From contig NZ_CTDX01000014.1 of assembly GCF_001375515.1 (NCBI RefSeq), forward strand, positions 124,001-188,000: a DNA stretch of 64,000 nt, read 5' to 3'. Source of the stretch: Bacillus kwashiorkori. GTDB lineage: Bacteria > Bacillota > Bacilli > Bacillales > Caldibacillaceae. Within the stretch, counting starts at the first letter, position 1. The number at the start of each line of letters is the position of its first letter. The notes under the pieces were generated by a model. It made no database searches and was not told the DNA's origin. It worked only from the letters and a program-made list of their open reading frames with translations. A program made the position numbers and the translations under genes. Positions 17,778 to 27,494 of the stretch are shown piece after piece.

Positions 17778-18980
17778 TTATTTTGCGGCTGGATTATTCA
17801 CTTCACCCATAAATAAAATTAAGCCAGAATCGTTATCTTGAATAGCAAAAAAGAATGGCCGATTTACAATCATTTGAAAGCTATCCATCGCTGCAGTCTC
17901 TTTCACTGCTACAGAAGTAACTGCTGCTGCTTCCGTTCCTTTTTCATTAACATCAATAAAACTTTTATGTTTCACTTCATCAATGAAAACCCCACCATTT
18001 TCCACCATTTTGCTAAAGTCTGCACCCCCGCTAAAGGCAATTTCCATCCCTAAGTTCATTAAAGGCTCATTTAATTGAACATCATATTCCATTTTAAATT
18101 TCGGGAGTTTAATCGTTCCTTCCATTTCGTGCAATTGGGTCTTCCAGTTATTCCAGTTTTCAAAAGACATGTTTTCATATAGGTCAGTGAGATGTTGCCC
18201 CTCTTTTGGCAGAAGAATAATCATACTCATTTCGTTTCCGCTATATGGTAAATCAATCGCTTGAAATAAATCTGATTCAAAGTATCGATAGGATCCTTCT
18301 TGAAACATAAAAGGATGACGCACATTTTCTGTTCCATTTATGAAAAATTCATCTTCATAAGTCCTTTTTTTATCGAAAGGTTTTTGCCAATGGCCGTTAA
18401 AGTATATGGCGTTAATTAAATAGGCGACAGTATTAGGGTCAATTGAGTCGTCAATGATCTTATCGATTTTTTTCTTCGTGCTTTCTCTCACCCATTTATT
18501 TATTTCATCGGCCGTTTTTGGATTTTGCATGTCTACTTCGCGCACGGTCGCATCATAATAATTCTTTGTATCATTTATAAAGTCATCTACAAAAGGATAC
18601 CCTTCTTTTAGCCAGATCGAATTACCAATGGATAATTTTACTTTTGCTTTTTTATTTGACACTTTATTTAAGAATGATGCATAGGCACGATTCACTTCCT
18701 CTAGTTGTAATTGGTCGATATGAAGAACGGATGCCATTTGTTCTTTCGTTTCTGTTGCTGCTCCGTTATAAGTCATCGCAAGAGCTAAATGAACGCTAAT
18801 GGGGGAAAAAAGGGTGTTTTCCTCTTTTAATAAACGTAATTCGTCCAATAAATCAAAGGCAAATTGATTGCTTGCATCGGTCACCATCTTATAATCATCC
18901 TTGGAAAAATTTGCCTTCCCACTCGTACTGCATGCTGCCAATATTAGGATTAGGGCAATACTTGCAATTTTCTTCCACAC
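17778..18980 (-). CDS. Serpin-family protease inhibitor, predicted lipoprotein
   Basis: 400 residues starting at GTG (AAAGGAGG upstream). The N terminus is a signal peptide ending in a lipobox (LAAC), so the mature protein should be lipid-anchored outside the membrane. The rest is a full-length serpin fold. The hinge is that of an inhibitory serpin: E346-K-G-T-E-A-A-A leading into a reactive loop up to about residue 366, then VNRPFFFAI and the C-terminal FMGEVNNP strand. Known serpins trap serine or cysteine proteases by loop insertion. The scissile bond is not certain (around KETAAM); target unknown. Bacterial serpins are scattered and often thought to be acquired. Confidence 0.93.
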   Translation of the reverse strand: MWKKIASIALILILAACSTSGKANFSKDDYKMVTDASNQFAFDLLDELRLLKEENTLFSPISVHLALAMTYNGAATETKEQMASVLHIDQLQLEEVNRAYASFLNKVSNKKAKVKLSIGNSIWLKEGYPFVDDFINDTKNYYDATVREVDMQNPKTADEINKWVRESTKKKIDKIIDDSIDPNTVAYLINAIYFNGHWQKPFDKKRTYEDEFFINGTENVRHPFMFQEGSYRYFESDLFQAIDLPYSGNEMSMIILLPKEGQHLTDLYENMSFENWNNWKTQLHEMEGTIKLPKFKMEYDVQLNEPLMNLGMEIAFSGGADFSKMVENGGVFIDEVKHKSFIDVNEKGTEAAAVTSVAVKETAAMDSFQMIVNRPFFFAIQDNDSGLILFMGEVNNPAAK

Positions 18981-19021
18981 TCGTCACTACCTCCTTTAAA
19001 ATAATCATTTTTTGGCTCTTT

Positions 19022-19275
19022 TTACTTCAACAGACAAAGATAACTAAAAAATAATAAAACCTATTTGAAAAGAACTTTTTAATTAGACGATATTTTATGG
19101 AAAAAGTTCCACTTTACTTTGATGAAAAGAGAATCTCAATGTAAGGTAGGCAGGTGTAATAACTCGTGTTTTCATGACTATATCAAGTAGAACATATCTG
19201 TTTCAAATATTTACACTACAATTAAATATAAGTTTATTCTATTCATTTACTCCTTCACGTTCGTTAGAATTAGAA
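19022..19275. other. Intergenic region upstream of the serpin gene
   Basis: AT-rich stretch holding the leftward serpin promoter region. I see no ORF of substance, RNA gene or convincing repeat. Confidence 0.3.
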
Positions 19276-19321
19276 AAAATGGACTGACAATCTCACCATT
19301 TCGGTAAGCTAGCCAGTCCAA
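19275..19321 (-). terminator. Terminator of the calcium-type ATPase gene
   Basis: On the minus strand GGACTG and CAGTCC close a hairpin followed by ATTTTTTC, directly after the ATPase stop codon. Confidence 0.75.
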
Positions 19322-19335
19322 AACGTATCCTTTAT

Positions 19336-22008
19336 TTATTGATGATCAAAAATTCTTCGTCCTGCTTTAAATAATTCATTTGCGATAATAGGTATTAGGG
19401 AAACACCAATTACGAATAACCAGTCATTTCCAGATAACAAATGAATTCCAAAGACGTCATGCAAGAAAGGAATATATACTAATGCTAATTGGATTAAAAT
19501 CCCGACTATAATAGCACCAATTAAATATTTATTAGTAAATAAACCAATTTGGAAAATTGATTTTTTTCTACTACGTAAGTTTAGTGAATGGAATAACTGC
19601 GATACACTTAACGTAATAAAGGCCATCGTTTGGGCATGGGTTAGTGCATCGTTAGATATATTTCCGTAATCAATGGAGAATATGGAACTAGCACCAGTGT
19701 AAAAGCGCAATCCTTCAATGAAAGCGAAAAGTGTAATAAACCCGATTAATATTCCATTTAATAAAGAGAAGGTACCACCACCATGGGCAAATATACTTTC
19801 TTTCGGATTACGTGGTTTATCTTTCATTACTTCAGGGTCATCTGGATCCATACCTAGTGCAATTGCAGGTAAAGTGTCGGTAATTAAGTTAACCCACAAA
19901 ATTTGTACAGCTGTTAATGGGGCAGGCCAACCTAACAAAATTCCGATAAACAGTGCAGTAATCTCTCCTAAATTACAGGAAAGTAGGAAGAGGATTGACT
20001 TTTTAATATTTTGGAAAATATTTCGCCCTTCTTCCACTGCTGCAACGATCGTTTTAAAATTATCATCCGTTAAGACAATATCAGCAGCTCCTTTTGCCAC
20101 ATCCGTTCCAGTAATCCCCATGGCTACACCGACATCTGCTTGCTTTAATGAAGGCGCATCATTAACCCCATCACCAGTCATAGAAGCAATATGTCCATTT
20201 TCTTTTAATGCCTTGACTATCCTAACTTTATGCTCAGGAGAAACACGGGCAAAGACCCGTAGCTTATCTACTTTATCTTTTAACTCTGTATCACTAAGCT
20301 CATTTAATTGTTGTCCAGTCATTGTTTCTACTTCATCTTCAGCAATACCTAATTCCTTTGCGATTGCAAAAGCCGTTTTTTGATGATCACCAGTAATCAT
20401 AACGGTTCGAATACCAGCATCTTTACATTCTTTAATGGAAGCCTTCACTTCTTCTCTTGGTGGGTCAATCATACCAACAAGACCGAGGAAAGTTAAATTA
20501 TCTTCCAACGTTTCATTAAATTGAGACTCAGAACTAATCTCTCTTTTTGCCACTGCTAATACACGAAGAGCAGCTTCTGACATTTGGTTTGATATTGCGG
20601 TAATATCTTCCTTGTCTCGATCTGTAAAAGGTACTGCTTGTCCATTTTTCATAATGGAAGTAATTCTTGGCATCAAACTTTCTAATGCACCTTTTGTAAA
20701 GGAAGTATAATGATTATTCACTTTATGAACCGTTGTCATCATTTTTCGGTCTGAATCAAACGGGATTTCAAAAGTTCTTGGAAATTGTGATTCTAATTGT
20801 TGTTTTGAAAAACCGACATCAATTCCAGCTTGGATTAGAGCAATCTCTGTAGGGTCACCAGCTGTTTTGTCATTTTGAATAACTGCATCATTACATAACA
20901 TCATCCCAACTATAAAGTCTTCTGTCGTTTTTTCATTTACTTGCAATTTGTTAATGGTTGTATATTCTCCGTTAACATAGGCTTTTGTAACAGTCATTTT
21001 GTTTTGTGTTAACGTTCCAGTTTTATCAGAACAGATTACGCTCACTGCACCTAATGTTTCTACAGCTGGTAATTTCCGAACGATTGCATTTTGTTTAATC
21101 ATCCGTTGGACACCAATTGCTAAAACGATGGTGACAATAGCTAGCAAACCTTCTGGAATAGCCGCAACAGCTAAACTAACAGCAATTAAAAACATGTCAA
21201 GAACATCACGACCTTGGAAATAGCCGACGAAGAACATGATAATACAGACAAGGATTGCCCCAATTCCTAATATTTTTCCTAGTTCATCAAGTTTTTTCTG
21301 TAAAGGAGTAACCTCCTTATTTTGGCCACCTAGCATACTGGCAATTTTTCCAATCTCGGTTTTCATGCCTGTACCAACAACTACCCCAATACCACGACCG
21401 TATGTGGATAAAGTGGACATGAAGCCCATGTTCACTTGGTCGCCTAGAGGAACTTCATCTGAAGAATGCCAATTAGCTTCTTTATTAACAGGAACAGATT
21501 CCCCGGTTAATGCAGATTCTTCTATTTGTAAGTTCGCAGTTTCAACAAACCGCAAATCGGCAGGTATAAACCGCCCAGCATCAATAATCACAACATCTCC
21601 AGGTACTACTTGTTCGGAAGGTATTTCTTTCACTTCGCCATCTCTTCTTACGACAGCTTTCGGGGTGGACATTTTTTTCAATTCTTCTAACGCCTTTTCA
21701 GCTTTTGATTCTTGTACAATACCGATAACGGCGTTCAATACAATGACAATTAAAATAATAATGGCATCGCTAATTTCTCCTACGATGGCAGAAACAACAG
21801 CAGCACCAATCAATATGTAGATTAGCATTGAATTGATTTGTTCCCAAAGCATTTTCCAAATGGACGTCTTTTGTTGTTCCTCAAATTGATTAGGCCCATA
21901 CTCTTTCAAACGTTTTTCGGCTTCTTGGCTGCTAAGACCTGATTCTACATTTGTGTTTAACTCTTTTACAGTGTCTTCTGTTGATTTCGAATACCACAGT
22001 GACAACAA
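19336..22008 (-). CDS. yloB: P2A-type (calcium) cation ATPase, YloB-like
   Basis: 890 residues, the same length as B. subtilis YloB. An N-terminal cation-ATPase domain, TGES in the actuator, the AIPEGL motif of membrane helix 4, DKTGTLTQNKM phosphorylation site, GDGVNDAPSLK hinge and NLITDTLPA in helix 6 are all present. The PEGL and N..TD residues match the calcium-binding residues of SERCA-type pumps. Expected role: Ca2+ export across the membrane. The start is TTG with a weak ribosome binding site, so the exact first residue is uncertain. No partner gene adjacent. Confidence 0.92.
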   Translation of the reverse strand: MLSLWYSKSTEDTVKELNTNVESGLSSQEAEKRLKEYGPNQFEEQQKTSIWKMLWEQINSMLIYILIGAAVVSAIVGEISDAIIILIVIVLNAVIGIVQESKAEKALEELKKMSTPKAVVRRDGEVKEIPSEQVVPGDVVIIDAGRFIPADLRFVETANLQIEESALTGESVPVNKEANWHSSDEVPLGDQVNMGFMSTLSTYGRGIGVVVGTGMKTEIGKIASMLGGQNKEVTPLQKKLDELGKILGIGAILVCIIMFFVGYFQGRDVLDMFLIAVSLAVAAIPEGLLAIVTIVLAIGVQRMIKQNAIVRKLPAVETLGAVSVICSDKTGTLTQNKMTVTKAYVNGEYTTINKLQVNEKTTEDFIVGMMLCNDAVIQNDKTAGDPTEIALIQAGIDVGFSKQQLESQFPRTFEIPFDSDRKMMTTVHKVNNHYTSFTKGALESLMPRITSIMKNGQAVPFTDRDKEDITAISNQMSEAALRVLAVAKREISSESQFNETLEDNLTFLGLVGMIDPPREEVKASIKECKDAGIRTVMITGDHQKTAFAIAKELGIAEDEVETMTGQQLNELSDTELKDKVDKLRVFARVSPEHKVRIVKALKENGHIASMTGDGVNDAPSLKQADVGVAMGITGTDVAKGAADIVLTDDNFKTIVAAVEEGRNIFQNIKKSILFLLSCNLGEITALFIGILLGWPAPLTAVQILWVNLITDTLPAIALGMDPDDPEVMKDKPRNPKESIFAHGGGTFSLLNGILIGFITLFAFIEGLRFYTGASSIFSIDYGNISNDALTHAQTMAFITLSVSQLFHSLNLRSRKKSIFQIGLFTNKYLIGAIIVGILIQLALVYIPFLHDVFGIHLLSGNDWLFVIGVSLIPIIANELFKAGRRIFDHQ

Positions 22009-22260
22009 CTATCACTTCTTTCTTCTTTATTTTTGTTAGATATAAAAAAATGTTTCTAATTAATATTGTAAAGTTAATTTTATAATTAATTCAAGCGGTT
22101 TTTGAATAATAGTTCACATTTTTATTATCTCAAGAACAATTCATTCTAAACGGGAAAAATGAAGTTTTCATTTTTAGCTATTTCAAAAAACTGTTAAAGA
22201 AAATTTCGATTTACTCTATATGCAAATTGTGAAAATAGTATTATAATCAATATATATAAA

Positions 22261-22275
22261 TGAGAATCATTTTCA
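22261..22275 (+). promoter_or_regulatory. Fur box 1 upstream of feoA
   Basis: TGAGAATCATTTTCA has the 7-1-7 form of Bacillus Fur sites (TGATAATNATTATCA). It lies 81 bases before the feoA start. Confidence 0.75.
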
Positions 22276-22312
22276 CTTTGATTGACAAGGTGAGACCGTT
22301 TTTCATTACCAT

Positions 22313-22327
22313 TGAGAATGGTTCTCA
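22313..22327 (+). promoter_or_regulatory. Fur box 2 upstream of feoA
   Basis: TGAGAAT-G-GTTCTCA is a nearly perfect 7-1-7 palindrome, 52 bp from box 1. Two sites suggest tight iron repression of feoAB. Confidence 0.8.
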
Positions 22328-22355
22328 ATTGTTGGTAAAATAGGAGGGTTTTCCT

Positions 22356-22583
22356 ATGGTGTTATCAGATTTACTACAAGGTCAAAAAGCAAAAATACAA
22401 GATTTATCTTCATTAAACTCCATTGTAAAGAAGCGATTAACTGATTTAGGATTCCGTGAAGGACAAGAAATTAATGTAAAAACAATCATGCCTTTTGGCG
22501 GTCCTTGCATGATTGAGTCATTTGGTCAATGCATTGGAATTCGTAAAAAAGAGGCAAAATGTATCAAGGTCACAGTTCAATGA
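22356..22583 (+). CDS. feoA: Ferrous iron transport protein A
   Basis: 75 residues; SH3-like FeoA fold with the typical KRLTDLGFREGQEINV core. FeoA is a small cytoplasmic partner that regulates FeoB. GGAGGG precedes the ATG. The stop codon overlaps the feoB start (ATGA), indicating coupled translation. Confidence 0.95.
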   Translation: MVLSDLLQGQKAKIQDLSSLNSIVKKRLTDLGFREGQEINVKTIMPFGGPCMIESFGQCIGIRKKEAKCIKVTVQ

Positions 22584-24592
22584 CGGAAGTGGCGTTATTC
22601 GGTAATCCAAATACAGGTAAAACTTCTTTATTTAATCAATTAACTGGTTCCTATGAATATGTTGGGAATTGGAGTGGGGTAACGGTAGAGAAGAAGGTAG
22701 GTCTCTTAAAAGATAAACAAGTAACGTTAATTGATTTGCCAGGAGTTTATTCTTTAAATCCGCTATCTGAAGATGAAAAGGTAGTATCTAATTTTTTATT
22801 ATATGAAAAATTTACTTCGATACTCAATATCGTAGATGCATCTCAACTAGAAAGAAATTTAAAACTCACTTTACAATTATTGGAATATGAAAAACCAGTT
22901 ACGATTGGTCTTAATATGATAGACGTTGCAAAAAGTCGAGGATTACACATCGATATTAATAAATTAATGGAGAAGTTAGGTACGAAGGTCTATCCGATTA
23001 TCGCAAGGACTGGTAAAAATTGTCATATATTAGTAGATGAATTATCGAAACAACAAGACAATAAAAAAAGTAGTTTTCAACTGAATTATGGTGATGTCAT
23101 TGAAGAGGGAATTGCTAAATTCTCTCGTGCTTTAACTAATAGAAAAGTAAATGCACCTATACGTTGGTTAGCCATTCAAGCATTTGACGGTAATCAAGTT
23201 GTTGTACAGTATCTCGGAACAATACTAACGAATGAATTAGTTAATGATATTATCCGTGAGACTGAGGAAAAATTAATGAAAAGTGGAATTGCAACAAACC
23301 TAATAGAGAGAATTGAAATTGTTAGGTTACATTATATTCGCCATATTTTATCCTCAAGCACAACACATATGTTAACTAATGAGCAAACCTTTTCTGATCG
23401 TTTAGATAAAATATTTACACATCGATTTATCGGTATTCCATTGTTTTTTGCAATAATGTTTTTAATGTTTATGGTGACTTTTAATTGGATCGGATTTCCT
23501 TTGTCCGATGTATTGGAAGGGTTCATTACAGGACCTTTAACGACTATGATTGCTCAAGGTTTAACAAGTTTAGGTGTATCGAGTTTTATTCAATCGTTAT
23601 TGTTAGATGGAATTATACCTGGTGTCGGTGGAGTGTTAGTATTCGTACCGCAAATTTTTCTATTGTTTTTCTTTATTTCCTTATTAGAAGACTCTGGTTA
23701 TATGACAAGGGTTGCGTTATTAATGGATCGAACGATGGAAGGAATTGGTTTAAATGGTAAAGCATTTATTCCGATGATTATTGGCTTTGGCTGTAATGTA
23801 CCCGGTATTATGGCAGCAAGAACAATTGAACAACCGAAAGAAAGACTAATTACAATCTTAATTACTCCGTTAATGTCTTGTTCTGCAAGATTGCCGATAT
23901 ATGCCTTGTTTGTAAGTACTTTTTTTGTAAAAAATCAAGCAATAGTCGTTTTCTCTTTATATATACTCGGAATTGTATTGGCACTTAGTTTGGCTAAACT
24001 ATTTTCCAAAACAATACTAAAAAATGAGCAATCCATTTTTGTCATTGATTTACCTCCATATCGATTGCCACATATGCAAACATTAATGCGCAGTACGTGG
24101 GATAAAGGAAAGGGATTTGTAAAAAAAGCAGGTACTGTAATTTTTGGTGGAGCCGTTGTGATTTGGTTTTTATCGATTTCAGGAACAGCCGGTTTGAATG
24201 TGTCGATAGATAAAAGCTTTCTAGCAGCTATTGGCGGGATGATTGCTCCTATTCTATCTCCTCTAGGATTTGGAACTTGGCAAGCAGGTGCTTCATTAAT
24301 AACCGGATTCTTTGCGAAAGAATCGATAGTGTCTACGATGAATATTATTTATCATACTGCAGATATGGATCAATTGCATAGTGTGATAGCTAGTGCGTTT
24401 ACACCACTTACAGCTTACGCATTTTTAGCTTTTGTTTTATTGTATATCCCATGTTTGCCAACAGTTGCGACGATTAAGAAGGAAACTGGATCGTATAGAT
24501 GGATGATTTTTACTATTATTTACACGTTTTTACTTGCGTATTTAGTTGGTTTTATCATTTATCAAGTTGGGAAATTTGTTGGGATAAGTTAA
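22580..24592 (+). CDS. feoB: Ferrous iron transporter B
   Basis: 670 residues from ATG 22580, which overlaps the feoA stop as ATGA; the longer reading frame from 22559 has no better signal. N-terminal GTPase with G1 GNPNTGKT, G3 DLPG and G4 NMID, followed by a helical guanine-dissociation-inhibitor region and a membrane domain with two inverted gate repeats (GFGCNVPGI and related). It imports Fe(II). The upstream Fur boxes predict iron repression. Confidence 0.96.
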   Translation: MTEVALFGNPNTGKTSLFNQLTGSYEYVGNWSGVTVEKKVGLLKDKQVTLIDLPGVYSLNPLSEDEKVVSNFLLYEKFTSILNIVDASQLERNLKLTLQLLEYEKPVTIGLNMIDVAKSRGLHIDINKLMEKLGTKVYPIIARTGKNCHILVDELSKQQDNKKSSFQLNYGDVIEEGIAKFSRALTNRKVNAPIRWLAIQAFDGNQVVVQYLGTILTNELVNDIIRETEEKLMKSGIATNLIERIEIVRLHYIRHILSSSTTHMLTNEQTFSDRLDKIFTHRFIGIPLFFAIMFLMFMVTFNWIGFPLSDVLEGFITGPLTTMIAQGLTSLGVSSFIQSLLLDGIIPGVGGVLVFVPQIFLLFFFISLLEDSGYMTRVALLMDRTMEGIGLNGKAFIPMIIGFGCNVPGIMAARTIEQPKERLITILITPLMSCSARLPIYALFVSTFFVKNQAIVVFSLYILGIVLALSLAKLFSKTILKNEQSIFVIDLPPYRLPHMQTLMRSTWDKGKGFVKKAGTVIFGGAVVIWFLSISGTAGLNVSIDKSFLAAIGGMIAPILSPLGFGTWQAGASLITGFFAKESIVSTMNIIYHTADMDQLHSVIASAFTPLTAYAFLAFVLLYIPCLPTVATIKKETGSYRWMIFTIIYTFLLAYLVGFIIYQVGKFVGIS

Positions 24593-24803
24593 TCGGCTAT
24601 TGTGACGGCTAAAAAACAAGTTTGATTGCTAGGCCAATTACTAATTTAGAAGCATCCTTAAGATAAACTAAGGGGAACGGCTAAATAATAATAGTTTACC
24701 TTTTCCTACTTCGATCACGGGAGTTTTCCCTTATATGATGATGCGAAGTAAGCTCGAGGTGTCTGATAAGTGAAGGACAAACATTTTGGAAAGTAGGGAT
24801 TAA

Positions 24804-24941
24804 ATGGTTTTTGATATTTTATTAGGTGGAGGGATTTTTGGCTATGCTATTTGGCAATTATCCAAATATATAAAGAAAAGCCGCAAAGGAAAATGTGCGG
24901 CTTGTGAGTTGAACAAAAATTGTCAAACGAAATGTCATTAG
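24804..24941 (+). CDS. FeoB-associated Cys-rich membrane protein
   Basis: 45 residues, so small that it is easily missed. One N-terminal transmembrane segment (about 3-20) is followed by a basic stretch and a tail with four cysteines arranged CxxC...C...C (CAAC, then two more). This matches the small FeoB-associated Cys-rich proteins found next to feoB in Firmicutes, proposed to play the part of FeoC. GTAGGGAT is a good ribosome binding site. About 210 bases separate it from feoB, and a strong terminator follows. A 7-bp stem (AAGCCGC/GCGGCTT) lies inside the coding sequence. Confidence 0.85.
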   Translation: MVFDILLGGGIFGYAIWQLSKYIKKSRKGKCAACELNKNCQTKCH

Positions 24942-24952
24942 TATATATTTGT

Positions 24953-25010
24953 AAGGGCAGTTCTAGATAAGCGAAACACAAAGGTGTTTTCTTCTGGAAC
25001 TGCCCTTTTC
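24953..25010 (+). terminator. Terminator of the feo operon
   Basis: AAGGGCAGTTC and GAACTGCCCTT are perfectly complementary, with a T-rich tail. It closes the feoA-feoB-Cys-rich unit. Confidence 0.88.
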
Positions 25011-25125
25011 TCTCATTGCTTGATTATGTAGTATTAAAGTCAACTCCCTACCTTAACTTGGTAAGTCTCTCACGTAACACGAGTGATTAGAGTGAAGTTG
25101 GCATAAATTACCTCTTTTCGTATAG

Positions 25126-25635
25126 TTAAAAATGAATAAAATTAGGGTTTTTTGTCTCTAAAACTATGTTCATCCATATTTCCTCAGTTAACCTTTTTTT
25201 GAAAGATTTTTTATAAAGCATATATTTATTAATGGATATATATAATGCTTGATTAATTTTCTTTTCTCTTAATAGCCGATCTAAAAAAGGAGAGGCAAGC
25301 TTATGAAATGGATAATACGCGATTAGATGTTGCTCCTTTTTTTCTCCATAGTAAAATTTTATTCCTACGATCGTTGCAAATAACCTGGAATCATAATCAA
25401 TTTCCATAAGGATGTTTTGAACCTTTTGATTATCACTTATTTCTATGTGGCGAAAATTGTTCGGAAAGTAAGTGATTGGGTCAAAGGAATAATGAATGTC
25501 CTTCATCGTAAATGAATATTTTCGCTGTAATCTTTTTACTACGATTGCATTACGGGTAGCATCAAATATCGTACTTGTAAAATAAATGAAGAAAAGAAAT
25601 ATCATTAAGACGAGTAATTCAATTCCGAAATTCAA
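25126..25635 (-). CDS. Unknown membrane-anchored protein coupled to a diguanylate cyclase
   Basis: 169 residues. One hydrophobic segment at the N terminus (about 5-22) and a soluble, aromatic- and Lys-rich remainder. I do not recognise a domain. The start is TTG with AAGGAGG upstream and it overlaps the stop of the cyclase gene by 4 bases (TTGA), so the two are translated from one message. A role in c-di-GMP signalling or in regulating the cyclase is inference from this coupling alone. Confidence 0.75.
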   Translation of the reverse strand: MNFGIELLVLMIFLFFIYFTSTIFDATRNAIVVKRLQRKYSFTMKDIHYSFDPITYFPNNFRHIEISDNQKVQNILMEIDYDSRLFATIVGIKFYYGEKKEQHLIAYYPFHKLASPFLDRLLREKKINQALYISINKYMLYKKSFKKRLTEEIWMNIVLETKNPNFIHF

Positions 25636-27140
25636 TCTGACACAACCTCCTTATAAATTTGCACTTTGTTTTTTCCAGCTGCTTTTGCTGCATATAAGGC
25701 GCGATCAGCACATTCCAATAAGTCATCCTTTGTCTTAATAGATGATCTTTCAGTAGAGGCCACCCCAACGCTTACTGTTAAAGCTTTCGTCGGTTGATAA
25801 CTTTCTTCTGGGAAGCTAGCAATTTCGATATTTGCCCGGATTGCCTCTGCAATTTTATAAGCAGTACTTAATGACGTTTTTGGTAAAATTATCAAAAATT
25901 CCTCGCCACCAAAACGACATGCTTTTAATTTTCCATTCTCAGATTGCTTTAAAATGTTTGCCACCTTAATTAATACTTCATTCCCTAATAAATGCCCATT
26001 CCGGTCGTTGTAAAATTTAAAGTTATCTATATCTAAAAGTATTATAGATAGAGGCTGATCGCTAAACGTCTCTTCTAAACAATTTTGCATTGCTCGTTGA
26101 TTCAACAGTCCTGTTAATCCATCAATGATGGAAAGACGTTCTGTTTCTTCATAGAGCAGTGCATGGTCAATGGCTATTGCAGCTTGCGTGGCAATTGGGA
26201 TAATTGGTTCGATATCCCGCATATGTATTTTTTTCTTGTTGACAATATTATCGATAACTAAAAGGCCAACTTTCTTCCCTTGATTAACAAGCGGGATGAT
26301 GGCGAAGTGGGTCATGTCAAAATTACTTTTCAACGTTTTAATTGCTGTATCCAATTCCGTATTTTCATCAATTATGATAGGCGTATTTTTTAAAAATACT
26401 TGAGAAATAATCGGGGAAGTGTAAGGCAAACTAACTTTATGTAAAAGAAGATTCAACTCATTATCAAAATCGATATCCACCTCTTTATCAATGACCAATT
26501 CATTTAAATTAAAGTTCTCAGAAATTATTCTTTCCCAAACTTTAAATCCTTCATTTATATTCATCGGTCCTATTCCAATCTTCCCTTCAAACTGATCCCC
26601 GCTTTCATTAAGGAAAAAGATTAATGCTCGATTATAGCCAAATCCTTTTCCGGCTGTAACTGCAGTTAAAATGATATGTAAAATTTTATTTAATTGTAAT
26701 GTTTGTTGCATTGCTGTGCTTATCTCTTTATATATAGAAAGTTCTTTACTTTGTTCAACGTAAGAAAAAAAGGCAAATTTAGCTTGTTCCGTTTTTTTCA
26801 TAAAATAAAGGAAAAATTGATCGCTAACCAATCCAATCAAAATGTAAATGACATATGAATTAATTTGAAGATCGTAATGAAAAAAATATAAAGTAATTAT
26901 CGCAATAAGCGAGGCGACTAAACCGCCAAAATGGTGAAAATTAAGGGAAGTAATAATAATAAAAGCAATTAACCCAATATCGATAAAGTTGCTGTTGAGT
27001 GAAGACTGCAGAAAAAGAAGATAAAAATATGTAACCGATATCAAAAAAAGTCTATTCAATTTCCTTGGCAGAAAAAATCGTATAAAGTTGCAACTACCTG
27101 CTATAACAAATGACGTTAATATTAGTTTCAATAGTTCCAT
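25632..27140 (-). CDS. Membrane diguanylate cyclase with GAF-like sensor
   Basis: 502 residues from ATG 27140 (a GTG at 27149 lacks spacing for its ribosome binding site). About 115 N-terminal residues hold several transmembrane segments, then a GAF-like region (about 130-315) and a GGDEF domain. The active-site loop is GGEEF (411-415). The RxxD inhibitory site is missing (NGKL occupies the position), so product inhibition should differ from the cyclase at 0.4-1.9 kb. Co-transcribed with the 169-residue protein downstream. Confidence 0.88.
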   Translation of the reverse strand: MELLKLILTSFVIAGSCNFIRFFLPRKLNRLFLISVTYFYLLFLQSSLNSNFIDIGLIAFIIITSLNFHHFGGLVASLIAIITLYFFHYDLQINSYVIYILIGLVSDQFFLYFMKKTEQAKFAFFSYVEQSKELSIYKEISTAMQQTLQLNKILHIILTAVTAGKGFGYNRALIFFLNESGDQFEGKIGIGPMNINEGFKVWERIISENFNLNELVIDKEVDIDFDNELNLLLHKVSLPYTSPIISQVFLKNTPIIIDENTELDTAIKTLKSNFDMTHFAIIPLVNQGKKVGLLVIDNIVNKKKIHMRDIEPIIPIATQAAIAIDHALLYEETERLSIIDGLTGLLNQRAMQNCLEETFSDQPLSIILLDIDNFKFYNDRNGHLLGNEVLIKVANILKQSENGKLKACRFGGEEFLIILPKTSLSTAYKIAEAIRANIEIASFPEESYQPTKALTVSVGVASTERSSIKTKDDLLECADRALYAAKAAGKNKVQIYKEVVSD

Positions 27141-27149
27141 GAAAAACAC

Positions 27150-27494
27150 TCTCTTTCAGAAAAAAAACTAGGATATATTACTTATTGTGAAAACTTATAA
27201 GCCTTAATACTAGGATAAAGGACCATAAAGTTTCATTTTGGCGATAAAGATAAACAAATCAAATTGATTGGTAAAAATTCGTTACATAGTTCAATAGTAC
27301 CATGAATTTGAAAAAATATAATATATTTACTATAAAGGATTTAGTTTTTCACACGAAAATTTTTAGGATGATAACCAAAAATAAAGAATATATAGTAATT
27401 ACTGAAAAAATAGTGCGCATGAATTGACGCAGTCAAAATTTTTTCATACAATAAACGAAAATAAATATGGATCAATGGAAGATGAGGGAGAAAA
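27150..27494. other. Divergent intergenic region, cyclase / RDD gene
   Basis: Very AT-rich stretch of 345 bases. I see no small gene, riboswitch or clear palindrome; it presumably carries two divergent promoters. Confidence 0.3.

Noticed and set aside
19718-21820. Long plus-strand frames (up to 221 residues) opposite the calcium-type ATPase
   Set aside because: They are complements of the ATPase codons; Ser/Thr/Pro-biased and unlike any protein family.
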